Source: a virus. From it: a stretch of DNA of 64,000 bases. A program made the translations under genes and the position numbers. Below the pieces are notes generated by a model, which saw only the letters and a list, made by a program, of their open reading frames with translations, did no database searches and had not been told where the DNA came from. The stretch is from the IMG/VR virus record IMGVR_UViG_3300031718_000001, positions 101,086 through 165,085 of that record. One strand, 5' to 3'. Below, one piece after another: positions 31,852 to 39,868 of this stretch (position 1 is its first letter; each line of letters starts with the position of its first letter).

Positions 31852-33453
31852 ATGCGAGCGCACTACCGGGCACCAGTCCAGGACGACGCGGGCAACCTGC
31901 TGCCGGGGTCGGTGATCACGATCCTGGTCAACGGCACGACCAGCCCGCTCGGCCTGCCCATCTACAGCGATGACTCCACGACCAACCTGCTGTCCAACCC
32001 GTGGACTAGCCCCGACGGCAATATCGACTTCTACCTCGACGCCCCGCAGCGAGTGGACCTCCAGGTCGCCCCGCCCGGCCAGTCGGCCGCCATCTTCCCC
32101 GACATCGACGTAGAAGTATCCGGCGTTACCACGGTGAGCCTGACCTTCGTCTCCACCGGCACCCAGTCCACGGCCGTAGGCAGCAACGCCTCGGCAGCCG
32201 GAGCCTACGCGGCGGCCTTCGGCGACACCTCCACAGCCTCGGGCAACGACTCGGTGGCCGTCGGGCAGTCTGCCAGCGCTACCGGGCTCGACGCCGTGGC
32301 CGTCGGCCAGCAGGCCCAGGTGCCCGGCAATGCCTCGACCGCCCTCGGCCAGCGCTCGGCCGCCACCGGCCAGCAGGCCGTCGCCATCGGCACGGCCGCG
32401 GTCGCCGAAGCTAACGACACGGTGGTGCTCGGGGCCGATGCCTCGGCCAGCGGAACCGGCGCGGTCGCCCTCGGGCAGGGCGCCAACGCCACCGGAGCCG
32501 GAGCCGTCGCCATCGGCCAGGGCGCGAGCGCTACCAGTCCGGGTGAGGTCGTGCTCGGCACCGCGGGGTCCACGGTCAGCATTCCGGGCACGCTCAGCGC
32601 CCCCAACGCCATCGCCTTCTACGGCCTGTTCGGCAGCGGCTCCGGCGGGGCTATCACCCTGGACGGGACTACCACTTACCCGGCGCTCACCCTGACCGGC
32701 AGCACCTACACGCTCACCCCGGCCTTCCTGGCGAACCCGTCGTCGGCGCTCACCATCAACTCCGGGGTCACCCTGGATACGGCGGGCCTGCCTCTCCAGG
32801 TAGACGGCCCGGTTATCAACAACGGCACGATCGCCAATTCCGGTTCTCCAGGGTCGGGCGCCTCGCCCGGCAACCTGGCCGGCTCGCAGATGTACCTGGC
32901 GGGAGCTGGCGCTGCCGGAACCGTGAACGCGGGCGCCGCGGCTCCGGCCATGTCCTCGATCGCCGCGGGGTCCGGCGGCCAGGGCGGTTCGAGCCCGGCC
33001 AAGGGCAATGGCGGGCTCGGCGGCGTCGTCTCGTCCTCGCCCGGCACGGCACCTTACTGCCTGCCATGGGCGGCCCTGACGGGGGTCTGCCTGTGGCAGG
33101 GACAGCTCGCGCTCCTCGGCGGCGGCGCGGGCGGCGGCTCCGGCTCGGGAGACGGGACTAACACGGGCGGCGGCGGCGGTTCCGGCGGGGGCGTGGTGGT
33201 CATCGCCGCCAGGTCGGTGGTCAACAACGGGCTGATCACGGCCAGGGGCGGCAACGGGGCCACGCCCATCACCGGCAACACGGGCGGCGGAGGAGCGGGC
33301 GGCGGAGGCCTGGTCGTGATTTTCACCCTTACCCCGGTTACCGGCACAGGCTCGGTATCGGTGGTGGCCGGCTCCGGCGGCGGCAGCCACGGCACGGGCG
33401 TGGCGGGCGGCCCAGGGTCCGCAGGGGTAGTTATAGAGCAGCTAGTGGCATAA
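31852..33453 (+). CDS. Trimeric tail fibre with YadA-head-like (Hep_Hag) repeats
   Basis: 533 residues from ATG 31852 with GAGGAGG upstream. Residues 1-95 form a beta domain likely to bind the baseplate (GNLLPGSVITILVNGTT). Residues ~100-235 are a run of 14-residue repeats of the A-x-A-x-G-x-x-A-x-A-x-G type (SVAVGQSASATG, AVAIGTAAVAE, AVAIGQGASATS). These are the left-handed trimeric beta-roll of YadA-like adhesins and several phage fibres. The C-terminal ~200 residues are Gly-rich with two paired hydrophobic strands (GGGVVVIAARSVV, GGGLVVIFTL), like phage fibre tips. A receptor-binding role is likely. Confidence 0.7.
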   Translation: MRAHYRAPVQDDAGNLLPGSVITILVNGTTSPLGLPIYSDDSTTNLLSNPWTSPDGNIDFYLDAPQRVDLQVAPPGQSAAIFPDIDVEVSGVTTVSLTFVSTGTQSTAVGSNASAAGAYAAAFGDTSTASGNDSVAVGQSASATGLDAVAVGQQAQVPGNASTALGQRSAATGQQAVAIGTAAVAEANDTVVLGADASASGTGAVALGQGANATGAGAVAIGQGASATSPGEVVLGTAGSTVSIPGTLSAPNAIAFYGLFGSGSGGAITLDGTTTYPALTLTGSTYTLTPAFLANPSSALTINSGVTLDTAGLPLQVDGPVINNGTIANSGSPGSGASPGNLAGSQMYLAGAGAAGTVNAGAAAPAMSSIAAGSGGQGGSSPAKGNGGLGGVVSSSPGTAPYCLPWAALTGVCLWQGQLALLGGGAGGGSGSGDGTNTGGGGGSGGGVVVIAARSVVNNGLITARGGNGATPITGNTGGGGAGGGGLVVIFTLTPVTGTGSVSVVAGSGGGSHGTGVAGGPGSAGVVIEQLVA

Positions 33454-33514
33454 CGCCCAGCCGGAATCAAACCGGTCTATGGTACTCTTTCTGCCGAGGA
33501 TCAAAAGGAATAAC

Positions 33515-33555
33515 GTGAAGAGGCCCCCGTCCGATGCGTTCCGGGGGCCTCTTGC
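33515..33555. terminator. Bidirectional terminator between convergent fibre and helicase genes
   Basis: AAGAGGCCCCCG and CGGGGGCCTCTT form a 12-bp stem around TCCGATGCGTTC; TTGCGTTG follows on the plus side. It lies between the 33453 stop and the minus-strand helicase stop at 33567. Confidence 0.8.
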
Positions 33556-33566
33556 GTTGCCGGGGG

Positions 33567-35576
33567 TTACCTGGCGTTCTTCAGGAACCTCGCGACGGCC
33601 CCCATGTCACTCGTGCGCTGCGCCGGGGGCAGGGCGCTGATGATCTGCTTGCCGTAGCGCTTGGTCTCCAGGCGGTTGTCGAGGATTGCCACCACGCCCT
33701 TGTCATCGCGGTGCCGGATCAGACGGCCGAAAGCCTGGGTGAGCACCAGGATCATGGACGGGATGGCTAGCCTGGTGAACCCTGCCCACTCGTCGCGGTA
33801 CCGGCGCTTGATCGCTTCCTCGCGGGCCTGGTACACCAGGTCCGTCGGGACAGCGAACGGGAGCTTGTCGAGAACGACCAGCCGGAGCGCCTGGCCCTGG
33901 ATGTCCACGCCCTCGAAGAAGGTCCGCAGCCCGAACAGCACCGCGTTGCCGTCGGCCTTGAAGGCCCGGATCAGCTCGCTGTTCGGGGCGTCGCCCTGGC
34001 GCAGCACGGTCAGGCCATTGCGGCGGAACCGGGCGGCCAGAGCCTGGTAGGACTCGTTCATCGCGGTGCGCGAGGTGAACAGCAGCATCGCGCCGCCGGC
34101 CGCCGCGTCCACCAGGTCGTAGGAGACCGCCTGTGCGTAGGACTTCCACGCGGCCGGGTTCTTGGATGGGTCCGGCGCGTTCGCGTCGGGGACGAACATC
34201 AGCACCTGGCGCGGGTAGTCGAACGGCGAGCCCGCGTCGTAGGTCATGGCCTCGTCCCGGCCCAGGCCCAGGGAGTCAGCCAGGTAGCTGAAGTCCTTCC
34301 CGGCCGCCAGGGTGGCCGACGAGAGGATGGCAGGCATCTTGTCCCACAGCGCGGTGCGCAGGAACGGCGCGACGCTGACCGGGGCGCTGCGCAGGTACAG
34401 CCGCTTGCGCTCCTGCCCGCGGAAGGTGCTGCTCTCCTGCTCGATCCAGCGCACCGTCTTGTCGGCCGGGTCGGTGGCGTAGGCCTCCAGCCGGGCCATC
34501 TGGTTGCTGGAGCGGCGCAGCAGCCGCGAGCGGGCTATCCGGCCGGAGTCGTCATCGGCCGGGTGGGCCTTGACCTCATCGCGGACTAGCTCGATTGCCT
34601 GGTAGAGGCGGATGATGTGCGGGCCGAGAGCGTTTGAGCTGATCAGCGTATTGGGGTTGAGCGGTAGCGGCTCAACCTTCCCCTTGAGCCGGGCGAGGAA
34701 CTCAGCGTGCATGGCGCCGAGCTGCTCCCACAGATTGCGGGCTGCCTGCTCAACCTGGATGGCCACCTCCTCATCGCCGCCCTGGCGGAAAAGGTAACCG
34801 CCCATGTCCCGGGCCAGCTTGGCGAAGGAGCCCTCGCCCAGGGTGTCTTCGAGAGCGCTGGTGGCCACGTCGGGCAGGGTGTGCGCCTCGTCGATGATGA
34901 GCTGCTCGATGTCGCCCAGCAGCGCGACGTTGCCGTCGGTGGCTGACCGGAGCATCAGGTCCTGGAGCAGGTACGCCGTGTTCGTGATGACGATCTGGGC
35001 CTCGGCCGCGGCGGCCTTGGCTCGCTCGGTGATGCACTTCTCCCCGAACGGGCAGGAGCTGGCGCCGGGACACTCGGCGGATGACATCGAGAAGGCCCGC
35101 CACTCCTCCTCGGGCAGCGACGGGAAGTCCTCGCGGTCGGTGATGTCCAGGTTCTTGATGGCCTCGGGGGTGTCCAGCTCGGCCATCCGGGCGAGCACGG
35201 CCGCCTGGCCGTTCGTGGGGGAGGTGACCTCGGGGACCTTGGCATAGCACGGGTAGTTGGCCCGGCCCTTGAGCACGGCCCAGGTGAACTCGACGCCGAG
35301 GTGCTCCTTGAGCCAGGGCAGGTCCTTGAGCGCGTACTGGGACTGGAGCGCCTTGTTGAAGGTGGCGACCACCGTGTCCAGCCCGCTCAGGATGGCGGGG
35401 ATCAGGAGGGCCATCGACTTGCCGGTGCCGGTGCCGGCCTGGAAGAGCGCTGGCTTCCGGTCGGCAATCGCGGTCTCGACCTGCTCGGCAAGGGCCATCT
35501 GGTGCGTCCGGCGGGTGTATCCCGGCAGATTCTCGGCCAGTGCTTCCTGGGCCTCGGCGAACGTGGTTGGTGTCAT
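33567..35576 (-). CDS. DinG/XPD-family iron-sulfur DNA helicase
   Basis: 669 residues from ATG 35576. Motif I is AGTGTGKS (residues ~47-54), motif II is DEAH (IIDEAHTLPD) and motif VI is QAFGRLIRHRDD. Four cysteines, in YPCYAK and CPGASSCPFGEKC, are spaced as in the 4Fe-4S cluster domain of XPD/DinG 5'-3' helicases. These unwind R-loops, D-loops and forked DNA, so it probably serves phage replication or recombination. Two tandem copies of the conserved promoter element lie upstream on this strand (35637-35701). The gene is convergent with the fibre gene. Confidence 0.85.
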   Translation of the reverse strand: MTPTTFAEAQEALAENLPGYTRRTHQMALAEQVETAIADRKPALFQAGTGTGKSMALLIPAILSGLDTVVATFNKALQSQYALKDLPWLKEHLGVEFTWAVLKGRANYPCYAKVPEVTSPTNGQAAVLARMAELDTPEAIKNLDITDREDFPSLPEEEWRAFSMSSAECPGASSCPFGEKCITERAKAAAAEAQIVITNTAYLLQDLMLRSATDGNVALLGDIEQLIIDEAHTLPDVATSALEDTLGEGSFAKLARDMGGYLFRQGGDEEVAIQVEQAARNLWEQLGAMHAEFLARLKGKVEPLPLNPNTLISSNALGPHIIRLYQAIELVRDEVKAHPADDDSGRIARSRLLRRSSNQMARLEAYATDPADKTVRWIEQESSTFRGQERKRLYLRSAPVSVAPFLRTALWDKMPAILSSATLAAGKDFSYLADSLGLGRDEAMTYDAGSPFDYPRQVLMFVPDANAPDPSKNPAAWKSYAQAVSYDLVDAAAGGAMLLFTSRTAMNESYQALAARFRRNGLTVLRQGDAPNSELIRAFKADGNAVLFGLRTFFEGVDIQGQALRLVVLDKLPFAVPTDLVYQAREEAIKRRYRDEWAGFTRLAIPSMILVLTQAFGRLIRHRDDKGVVAILDNRLETKRYGKQIISALPPAQRTSDMGAVARFLKNAR

Positions 35577-35636
35577 CTGGATGTCCCTTCCCTGGCTGTC
35601 TCAGCGGCCCGGTCGTCCGGGCGGTAGTTAGATTCT

Positions 35637-35656
35637 ATTGGCAAGAAACCCTGTAT
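35637..35656 (-). promoter_or_regulatory. Conserved promoter/operator element, copy C
   Basis: Minus-strand ATACAGGGTTTCTTGCCAAT followed by AGAAT, so TAGAAT can serve as -10 for the helicase gene. It differs from consensus at three positions. Confidence 0.6.
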
Positions 35657-35681
35657 AGCAACTCGATCGGCCAGGAAACCG

Positions 35682-35701
35682 GCTACCAATAAAACCTGTA
35701 T
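35682..35701 (-). promoter_or_regulatory. Conserved promoter/operator element, copy D
   Basis: Minus-strand ATACAGGTTTTATTGGTAGC, 45 bp upstream of copy C. On the plus strand its edge gives TATCAT six bases before the GTG 35711 of the SNF2-like gene, a leaderless-type arrangement. Confidence 0.55.
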
Positions 35702-35710
35702 CATCGGGAT

Positions 35711-37291
35711 GTGACGGCGGTGATTCAGGAAACAGAGCACGACTGGCCCGAGGGGCTGCTGTTCTGGCCATCGCGCCAGATCGGCTGGCAGACCGACTAC
35801 ATCGCGCGCATGTACCTTATGGGTGCCGCGCTGCTGGCGGCCGACATGGGCACCGGCAAGTCGGTCATGACGCTCGGCGTCGCCGGGCTCGCCTTCGAGC
35901 AGGGCTCGATTGACCACGTGCTGATCGTCTGCGAGCCCAGCAAGCTGGCCGGCAGCGAGTGGCCTGCCGACTTCCGCCGGTTCACGCGGATCGAGGCCGC
36001 GGTCTACCACGGCCCCAAGCGCAAGAAGATGCTCGACGCCCTCCCCCCGGCGATCATCACGACCTACGAGACCTGCCGTGATGACGTGGCCGTCTTCCCG
36101 CCGAAGGGCAGCAGGGCAAAGACCCCGGCGCCCGGCCCGCTGATCGAGGCGCTCCGCGGCAAGCGGGTCCTGGTCGTCTACGACGAGATCACCAAGCTCG
36201 GCCGCCGTACCAGCAAGCTGTACAAGGCGCATCACTGGATGCTCGCCCAGCTCCGCAAGGCCAGCAAGGGAACCCGGGTGCTCGGGCTGAGCGCCACGCC
36301 GATGGACACCGACCTGGAGAACATCTTCAGCGAGCTGCGCCTGGTCGTGCCCTGGGCCATGCCGACGGTTGCCGAGTTCGAGCGCCGGGTGGTCAGGAGC
36401 CGTGACCCGTGGGGACGGCCGCACTACAGCCAGGAGGGCAAGGAGTGGTTCCGGTCGCTGTGCGAGCCGTGGATCCTCCGCAAGCGCAAGTCCGATCCCG
36501 ACGTGCGTGGCCTGTTCCCGCCGCTGGAGGAGAAGTTCACGCGCATCCGCATGCATGCCGACCAGTACCGGATCTACCAGCTCCTGGAGGACCTGGCCTG
36601 GGATCCGCAGACGCACGAGCACCGCGAGGTGCCCGGCCTGGGCGTGCTGCTGCGCCAGCTCGCCGGCGACCCGTGGGCTGTACTCGAAGCCGCCCGGACG
36701 GGCGAATCCGAGCTGACGCGCATGGTCGCCGAGGAAATGCACGACGATCTGGTGAAGTGCTCCTCGGCCAAGGCCCAGGAGCTGATCGAGCTGTGCGACC
36801 TGGTGATGTCCTCGGGCGGCAAGCTGGCTGTATTCTCGTTCTTCACCACGGTGATCGCCGCGCTCCAGCGGCGCCTGGGCGACCGACCGGTTTACCTCTA
36901 TCACGGCGGGCTCAGCGAGGCCGAGCGCGAGCACCAGAAGATGCTGTTCAAGGCGCATGACGGCGGGGCCGTCCTGCTGCTCAGCGACGCGGGGAAGCGG
37001 GGCATCAACCTGCCCTGGCTCGATTACGTCGTCGAGTACGAGGCAGCCCGCACCCATGCTGACCGGCTCCAGCGTTCCGGCCGCGGCCACCGGCTCGGCC
37101 AGGAGAACCCGCTGACCTTCATCACCTTCGTGCTAGATTCCTCGATCGAGGGAGCGAACGCCATCCGTACCCTGATGAGCCGGAATGCCGACCAGGATTT
37201 CATCCTCGGCGACGAGGGAGCCGACGGCTACACCACGGCTAAGGACCGGCGCGAGATGTTCGCCCAGGCACGGGTAAGGAAGGCAAGCTGA
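35711..37291 (+). CDS. SNF2-family helicase/ATPase
   Basis: 526 residues from GTG 35711. Motif I AADMGTGKS (residues ~43-51), motif II VYDEIT, motif III LSATPMD and motif VI RLQRSGRGHRLGQ are all intact, as in SNF2/RAD54-like ATPases of phages. The first and second RecA-like halves are complete; no extra nuclease domain is seen. Such proteins move along duplex DNA or remodel bound proteins during phage replication. TATCAT six bases before GTG suggests a leaderless mRNA. It overlaps the next start by one base (TGATG). Confidence 0.85.
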   Translation: MTAVIQETEHDWPEGLLFWPSRQIGWQTDYIARMYLMGAALLAADMGTGKSVMTLGVAGLAFEQGSIDHVLIVCEPSKLAGSEWPADFRRFTRIEAAVYHGPKRKKMLDALPPAIITTYETCRDDVAVFPPKGSRAKTPAPGPLIEALRGKRVLVVYDEITKLGRRTSKLYKAHHWMLAQLRKASKGTRVLGLSATPMDTDLENIFSELRLVVPWAMPTVAEFERRVVRSRDPWGRPHYSQEGKEWFRSLCEPWILRKRKSDPDVRGLFPPLEEKFTRIRMHADQYRIYQLLEDLAWDPQTHEHREVPGLGVLLRQLAGDPWAVLEAARTGESELTRMVAEEMHDDLVKCSSAKAQELIELCDLVMSSGGKLAVFSFFTTVIAALQRRLGDRPVYLYHGGLSEAEREHQKMLFKAHDGGAVLLLSDAGKRGINLPWLDYVVEYEAARTHADRLQRSGRGHRLGQENPLTFITFVLDSSIEGANAIRTLMSRNADQDFILGDEGADGYTTAKDRREMFAQARVRKAS

Positions 37292-37656
37292 TGTACCGGA
37301 TCTCCGATCGGGTCCAGGCCAAGGTCATCGCGGGCATCAAGGCCCTGGGCCTGCCTGCCGAGGATGAGGAGCAGATCGGCTGGGAGATCAATCCCATCCT
37401 GCTCTCACGGCCCGGCGCCATCCCGCAGCTCGGCTTCGTCGTCGGCATCTCGGTGCCCGTGCCCGCCACTGAGGACGACTTCATCCTGCACCTGGAGCCG
37501 CTGACCGACGCGCATGCCGGGCAGGAAGCCGTCACCGAGCTGATCGCCAAGCTGTACGGCAGCGCCTCGTCCGAGGCCCGCGAGCAGCATGTCCGGATCA
37601 CGGTCGCATCCAACGGGGAGAAGCGCACCGAAGGCGGGCTGGTCATCCCCGAGTAA
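37291..37656 (+). CDS. Hypothetical protein coupled to the SNF2-like helicase
   Basis: 121 residues from ATG 37291, overlapping the helicase stop. It begins MYRISDRVQAKVIAGIKALG and contains a beta region (QLGFVVGISVPVPATEDDFILHL) and a helix (EAVTELIAKLYG). No family recognised. Tight coupling suggests it acts with, or at the same time as, the helicase. Confidence 0.55.
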   Translation: MYRISDRVQAKVIAGIKALGLPAEDEEQIGWEINPILLSRPGAIPQLGFVVGISVPVPATEDDFILHLEPLTDAHAGQEAVTELIAKLYGSASSEAREQHVRITVASNGEKRTEGGLVIPE

Positions 37657-37670
37657 CCGCCTGGCCGTCC

Positions 37671-37690
37671 CGGCCCCGGAAGGTATGTGA
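37671..37690 (+). promoter_or_regulatory. CCCCGGAAG leader before endolysin gene
   Basis: CGGCCCCGGAAGGTATGTGA; the same GGAAGGTATGTGA occurs at 5402-5414. GTG at 37687 is the endolysin start and lies only three bases after GGAAGG, while ATGTGA is a start-stop pair. Confidence 0.45.
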
Positions 37691-38778
37691 CCGGGACAGT
37701 TTCTTTCGTCGTTGACTGCGCGTCCTTCCAGGGCCGCCCCGACTGGGCTCGCGTCGCCGCGGTGTGCATCGGCGGGGCCGAGAAGGTCACCGAGGGCACC
37801 AGCTACATCAATCCGGAGTGGGCTGCTGCCAAGCCCGCCATGCAGGCCCTGCACGGCTTCACCCCGCTGGCTTACCTGTTCCTGGATGCTGTCGAGCCGG
37901 GGGCAGCCCAGGCCCGGTACTTCGCCCAGGCCGCCGGCGAGCTGACCGGTTTCGCCATCGTCGCCGACTTCGAGCGCGCCCCGAACGGCTCCCCCACGCT
38001 CGCCCAGGCCCAGGACGCCGTGGCCGAGCTGCGGCGCCTCTACCCGGGAACTCCCGTCGGCGGCTACTGCCCGCACTGGTACACGGGCGGCGAGGACCTG
38101 ACCTTCATCGACTGGCTGTGGGCCAGCGACTACGTGGACGGCTCCGGCGACCCGGGCATGCTCTACCCGCAGGTCCCGGCCTCCTGGTGGGCGCCGTACG
38201 GCGGCCGGTCCCCGCTGATGCTCCAGTTCACCTCCTCGGCGACCGTGGCCGGCATCGGCGGCCACGCGGACTGCTCGGCCTACCATGGCGACGCCTCGTC
38301 TTTCGCCGCGCACGTGCTCGCGGCATCGTCAGCTACCCCCGTGCTCAGCGAGGCCGCCGCCGGCCCGGCCGTCCGCACCGCGCAGAACCGGCTGAACGCC
38401 TGGGGCTCGCGGCTCACCGTGGACGGCGACTTCGGCGCGATGACCCTGGCGGCCGTCCGGTCCTTCCAGTCCGTCCGCAAGCTCAAGGTCACCGGGGTGA
38501 TCGAGGGGAGTACCTGGGCGGCCCTGCTGAAGGACGCGCCCTCCTCCGGCACTGCCGGGATACCGCGCACCCTCGCCCAGGGAGCTACCGGCTCGGCCGT
38601 GCGCACGCTCCAGGTCCGGCTGGACACGTGGGGCGCCAGGCTCGCCGTGGACGGCGACTTCGGGCTCAGGACCGAGATCGCCGTCCGGTCCTTCCAGCGG
38701 CAGCACGGGCTCCACCCGGATGGCATCGCCGGGGCGGCCACCTGGATCGCCCTGCTGAGGAAACCCCCGGCCAGGTAG
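37687..38778 (+). CDS. Endolysin: GH25 muramidase with two peptidoglycan-binding domains
   Basis: 363 residues from GTG 37687. The catalytic domain (residues ~1-205) starts VVDCASFQGRPDWARV with Asp10, and carries IVADFERA with Asp94 and Glu96, the acidic pair of GH25 muramidases. Two PG_binding_1 repeats follow at ~215-280 and ~290-360, each with a W-G-x-x-L-x-V-D-G-D-F-G core and V-R-S-F-Q. No signal peptide is present, so a holin or another route must deliver it. It cleaves the MurNAc-GlcNAc bond to lyse the host. No obvious holin lies beside it. Confidence 0.85.
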   Translation: MTGTVSFVVDCASFQGRPDWARVAAVCIGGAEKVTEGTSYINPEWAAAKPAMQALHGFTPLAYLFLDAVEPGAAQARYFAQAAGELTGFAIVADFERAPNGSPTLAQAQDAVAELRRLYPGTPVGGYCPHWYTGGEDLTFIDWLWASDYVDGSGDPGMLYPQVPASWWAPYGGRSPLMLQFTSSATVAGIGGHADCSAYHGDASSFAAHVLAASSATPVLSEAAAGPAVRTAQNRLNAWGSRLTVDGDFGAMTLAAVRSFQSVRKLKVTGVIEGSTWAALLKDAPSSGTAGIPRTLAQGATGSAVRTLQVRLDTWGARLAVDGDFGLRTEIAVRSFQRQHGLHPDGIAGAATWIALLRKPPAR

Positions 38779-38799
38779 CTATCCCGGTGCCCCCAGGCA

Positions 38800-38820
38800 G
38801 GCCCCAGAAGGATCAGGAGG
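38800..38820 (+). promoter_or_regulatory. CCCCAGAAG variant leader
   Basis: GGCCCCAGAAGGATCAGGAGG precedes ATG 38825. It has A in place of the second G of the core, a variant shared with 15155-15170. Confidence 0.35.
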
Positions 38821-38824
38821 ACCC

Positions 38825-39019
38825 ATGACCGTGCAGCCCGAGCGCGTGCAGCGCGAGTGCGATGAGTGCCACGAGGTGGACGACCAGCCGCACCACCAGG
38901 TGGTCGTGCCGGAGGAGGGCGGCCTGGTGATGTACAGCCGTCACTTCCGCTGCTGCGTGCGCGTCGGGTGCCCGGACGGAAGCTGCGTCACGATCCTGAA
39001 CAGGAGTGCAGGTGTCTAA
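38825..39019 (+). CDS. Small Cys/His-rich protein, probable zinc binder
   Basis: 64 residues from ATG 38825, with CAGGAGGACCC upstream. It contains RECDECHEVDDQPHHQVVV, then HFRCCVRVGC and SCVTI. Pairs of cysteines separated by two residues plus histidines suggest a small zinc finger. It lies between the endolysin and a beta-sandwich protein. Function unknown. Confidence 0.55.
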   Translation: MTVQPERVQRECDECHEVDDQPHHQVVVPEEGGLVMYSRHFRCCVRVGCPDGSCVTILNRSAGV

Positions 39020-39404
39020 CCTCGACCAGACGTTCAGCAACAAGCTGCTCAACGCCAGCGTTGGCGGGGCCTTCACTCCGCCGACCACCCCGATCACGTG
39101 CCGGCTGATGACGGCGAACGGCACGAACACCTCCAACGGCACCGAGCTGGCCACTTCGGGCGGGTACACCTCCGGCACGGGTGCTCCCCAGGTGACCTTC
39201 GCCGCTGCCTCCGGCGGGTCGGTGGCCTCCAACGTGGCCGTCACCGTCACCAACATGCCGGCCACGACCATTGTCGGGGTCGAGCTGTGGGACTCCGAGG
39301 GCACGCCGATCCGGCTGTGGTGGGGGCCGCTGACCGCCAGCAAGACCACCAATGCGGGCGACACGTTCACCATCGCGAGCGGGTCGCTCACCCTGGCGAT
39401 GTGA
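39012..39404 (+). CDS. Beta-rich small virion or lysis-cluster protein
   Basis: 130 residues from GTG 39012, chosen over GTG 39006 because CAGGAG is better spaced. The sequence is Thr/Ser/Gly-rich beta protein: LMTANGTNTSNGTELATSGG then VAVTVTNMPATTIVGVELWD and RLWWGPLTA. Similar proteins occur in many actinophages near fibre genes and are usually called minor tail or head-fibre proteins; I recall this rather than having checked it. It is followed by two further small genes. Confidence 0.6.
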   Translation: MSNLDQTFSNKLLNASVGGAFTPPTTPITCRLMTANGTNTSNGTELATSGGYTSGTGAPQVTFAAASGGSVASNVAVTVTNMPATTIVGVELWDSEGTPIRLWWGPLTASKTTNAGDTFTIASGSLTLAM

Positions 39405-39405
39405 C

Positions 39406-39669
39406 ATGGCGGAGAGCCCGACGACGCTGACCTACCCGCTGGAGACTTCCGCCGACCAGCTCAACGGCGGGAAGACCTTCAGCACGACCACCAACACCTG
39501 GGTGCCGGACGCGGGAGCCGTCGTCCTGGCGGACCCGGCTGCGGCTACCCGGGATCCGGGCGACCCCTATGAGTGCCAGCTCGCGGACGGCACCAGTGCC
39601 GGGTTCACGGACACGACGTATACCCTGACCGCCGCGCAGACCGCGGCCGGGAGCCTGATGGGGGCCTGA
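39406..39669 (+). CDS. Small hypothetical protein
   Basis: 87 residues from ATG 39406 (MAESPTTLTYPLETSADQLN); the upstream open frame is a shadow. It ends with a helix-strand region (TYTLTAAQTAAGSLMGA) and overlaps the next start (TGATG). Possibly a virion accessory protein, judged by its neighbours. Confidence 0.5.
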   Translation: MAESPTTLTYPLETSADQLNGGKTFSTTTNTWVPDAGAVVLADPAAATRDPGDPYECQLADGTSAGFTDTTYTLTAAQTAAGSLMGA

Positions 39670-39854
39670 TGGCACAGGTGGCTGCACAGGTGTCCCTGGC
39701 CGCGCAGCCCTTTCTGGCCTGCACGGTACTTGCCCAGCGGATCACCATAACCCCGGGTAACGTATCCCCCGATCAGATGGACACCTACGGCTCGCTCGTC
39801 CCTGAGCCCTACGTTGAGGTGCCCGGAGTCATCGACGGCATTTACAGCACCTGA
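39669..39854 (+). CDS. Small hypothetical protein
   Basis: 61 residues from ATG 39669, overlapping the previous stop by one base (MAQVAAQVSLAAQPFLACTV). The C-terminal half (TYGSLVPEPYVEVPGVIDG) is Pro/Val-rich. Co-translated with the preceding gene; function unknown. Confidence 0.5.
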   Translation: MAQVAAQVSLAAQPFLACTVLAQRITITPGNVSPDQMDTYGSLVPEPYVEVPGVIDGIYST

Positions 39855-39868
39855 ACCGGAGGTCTCCC

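Noticed and set aside
31825-33390. A 521-residue minus-strand open frame
   Set aside because: Shadow of the Hep_Hag fibre gene; the fibre repeats are unmistakable on the plus strand.
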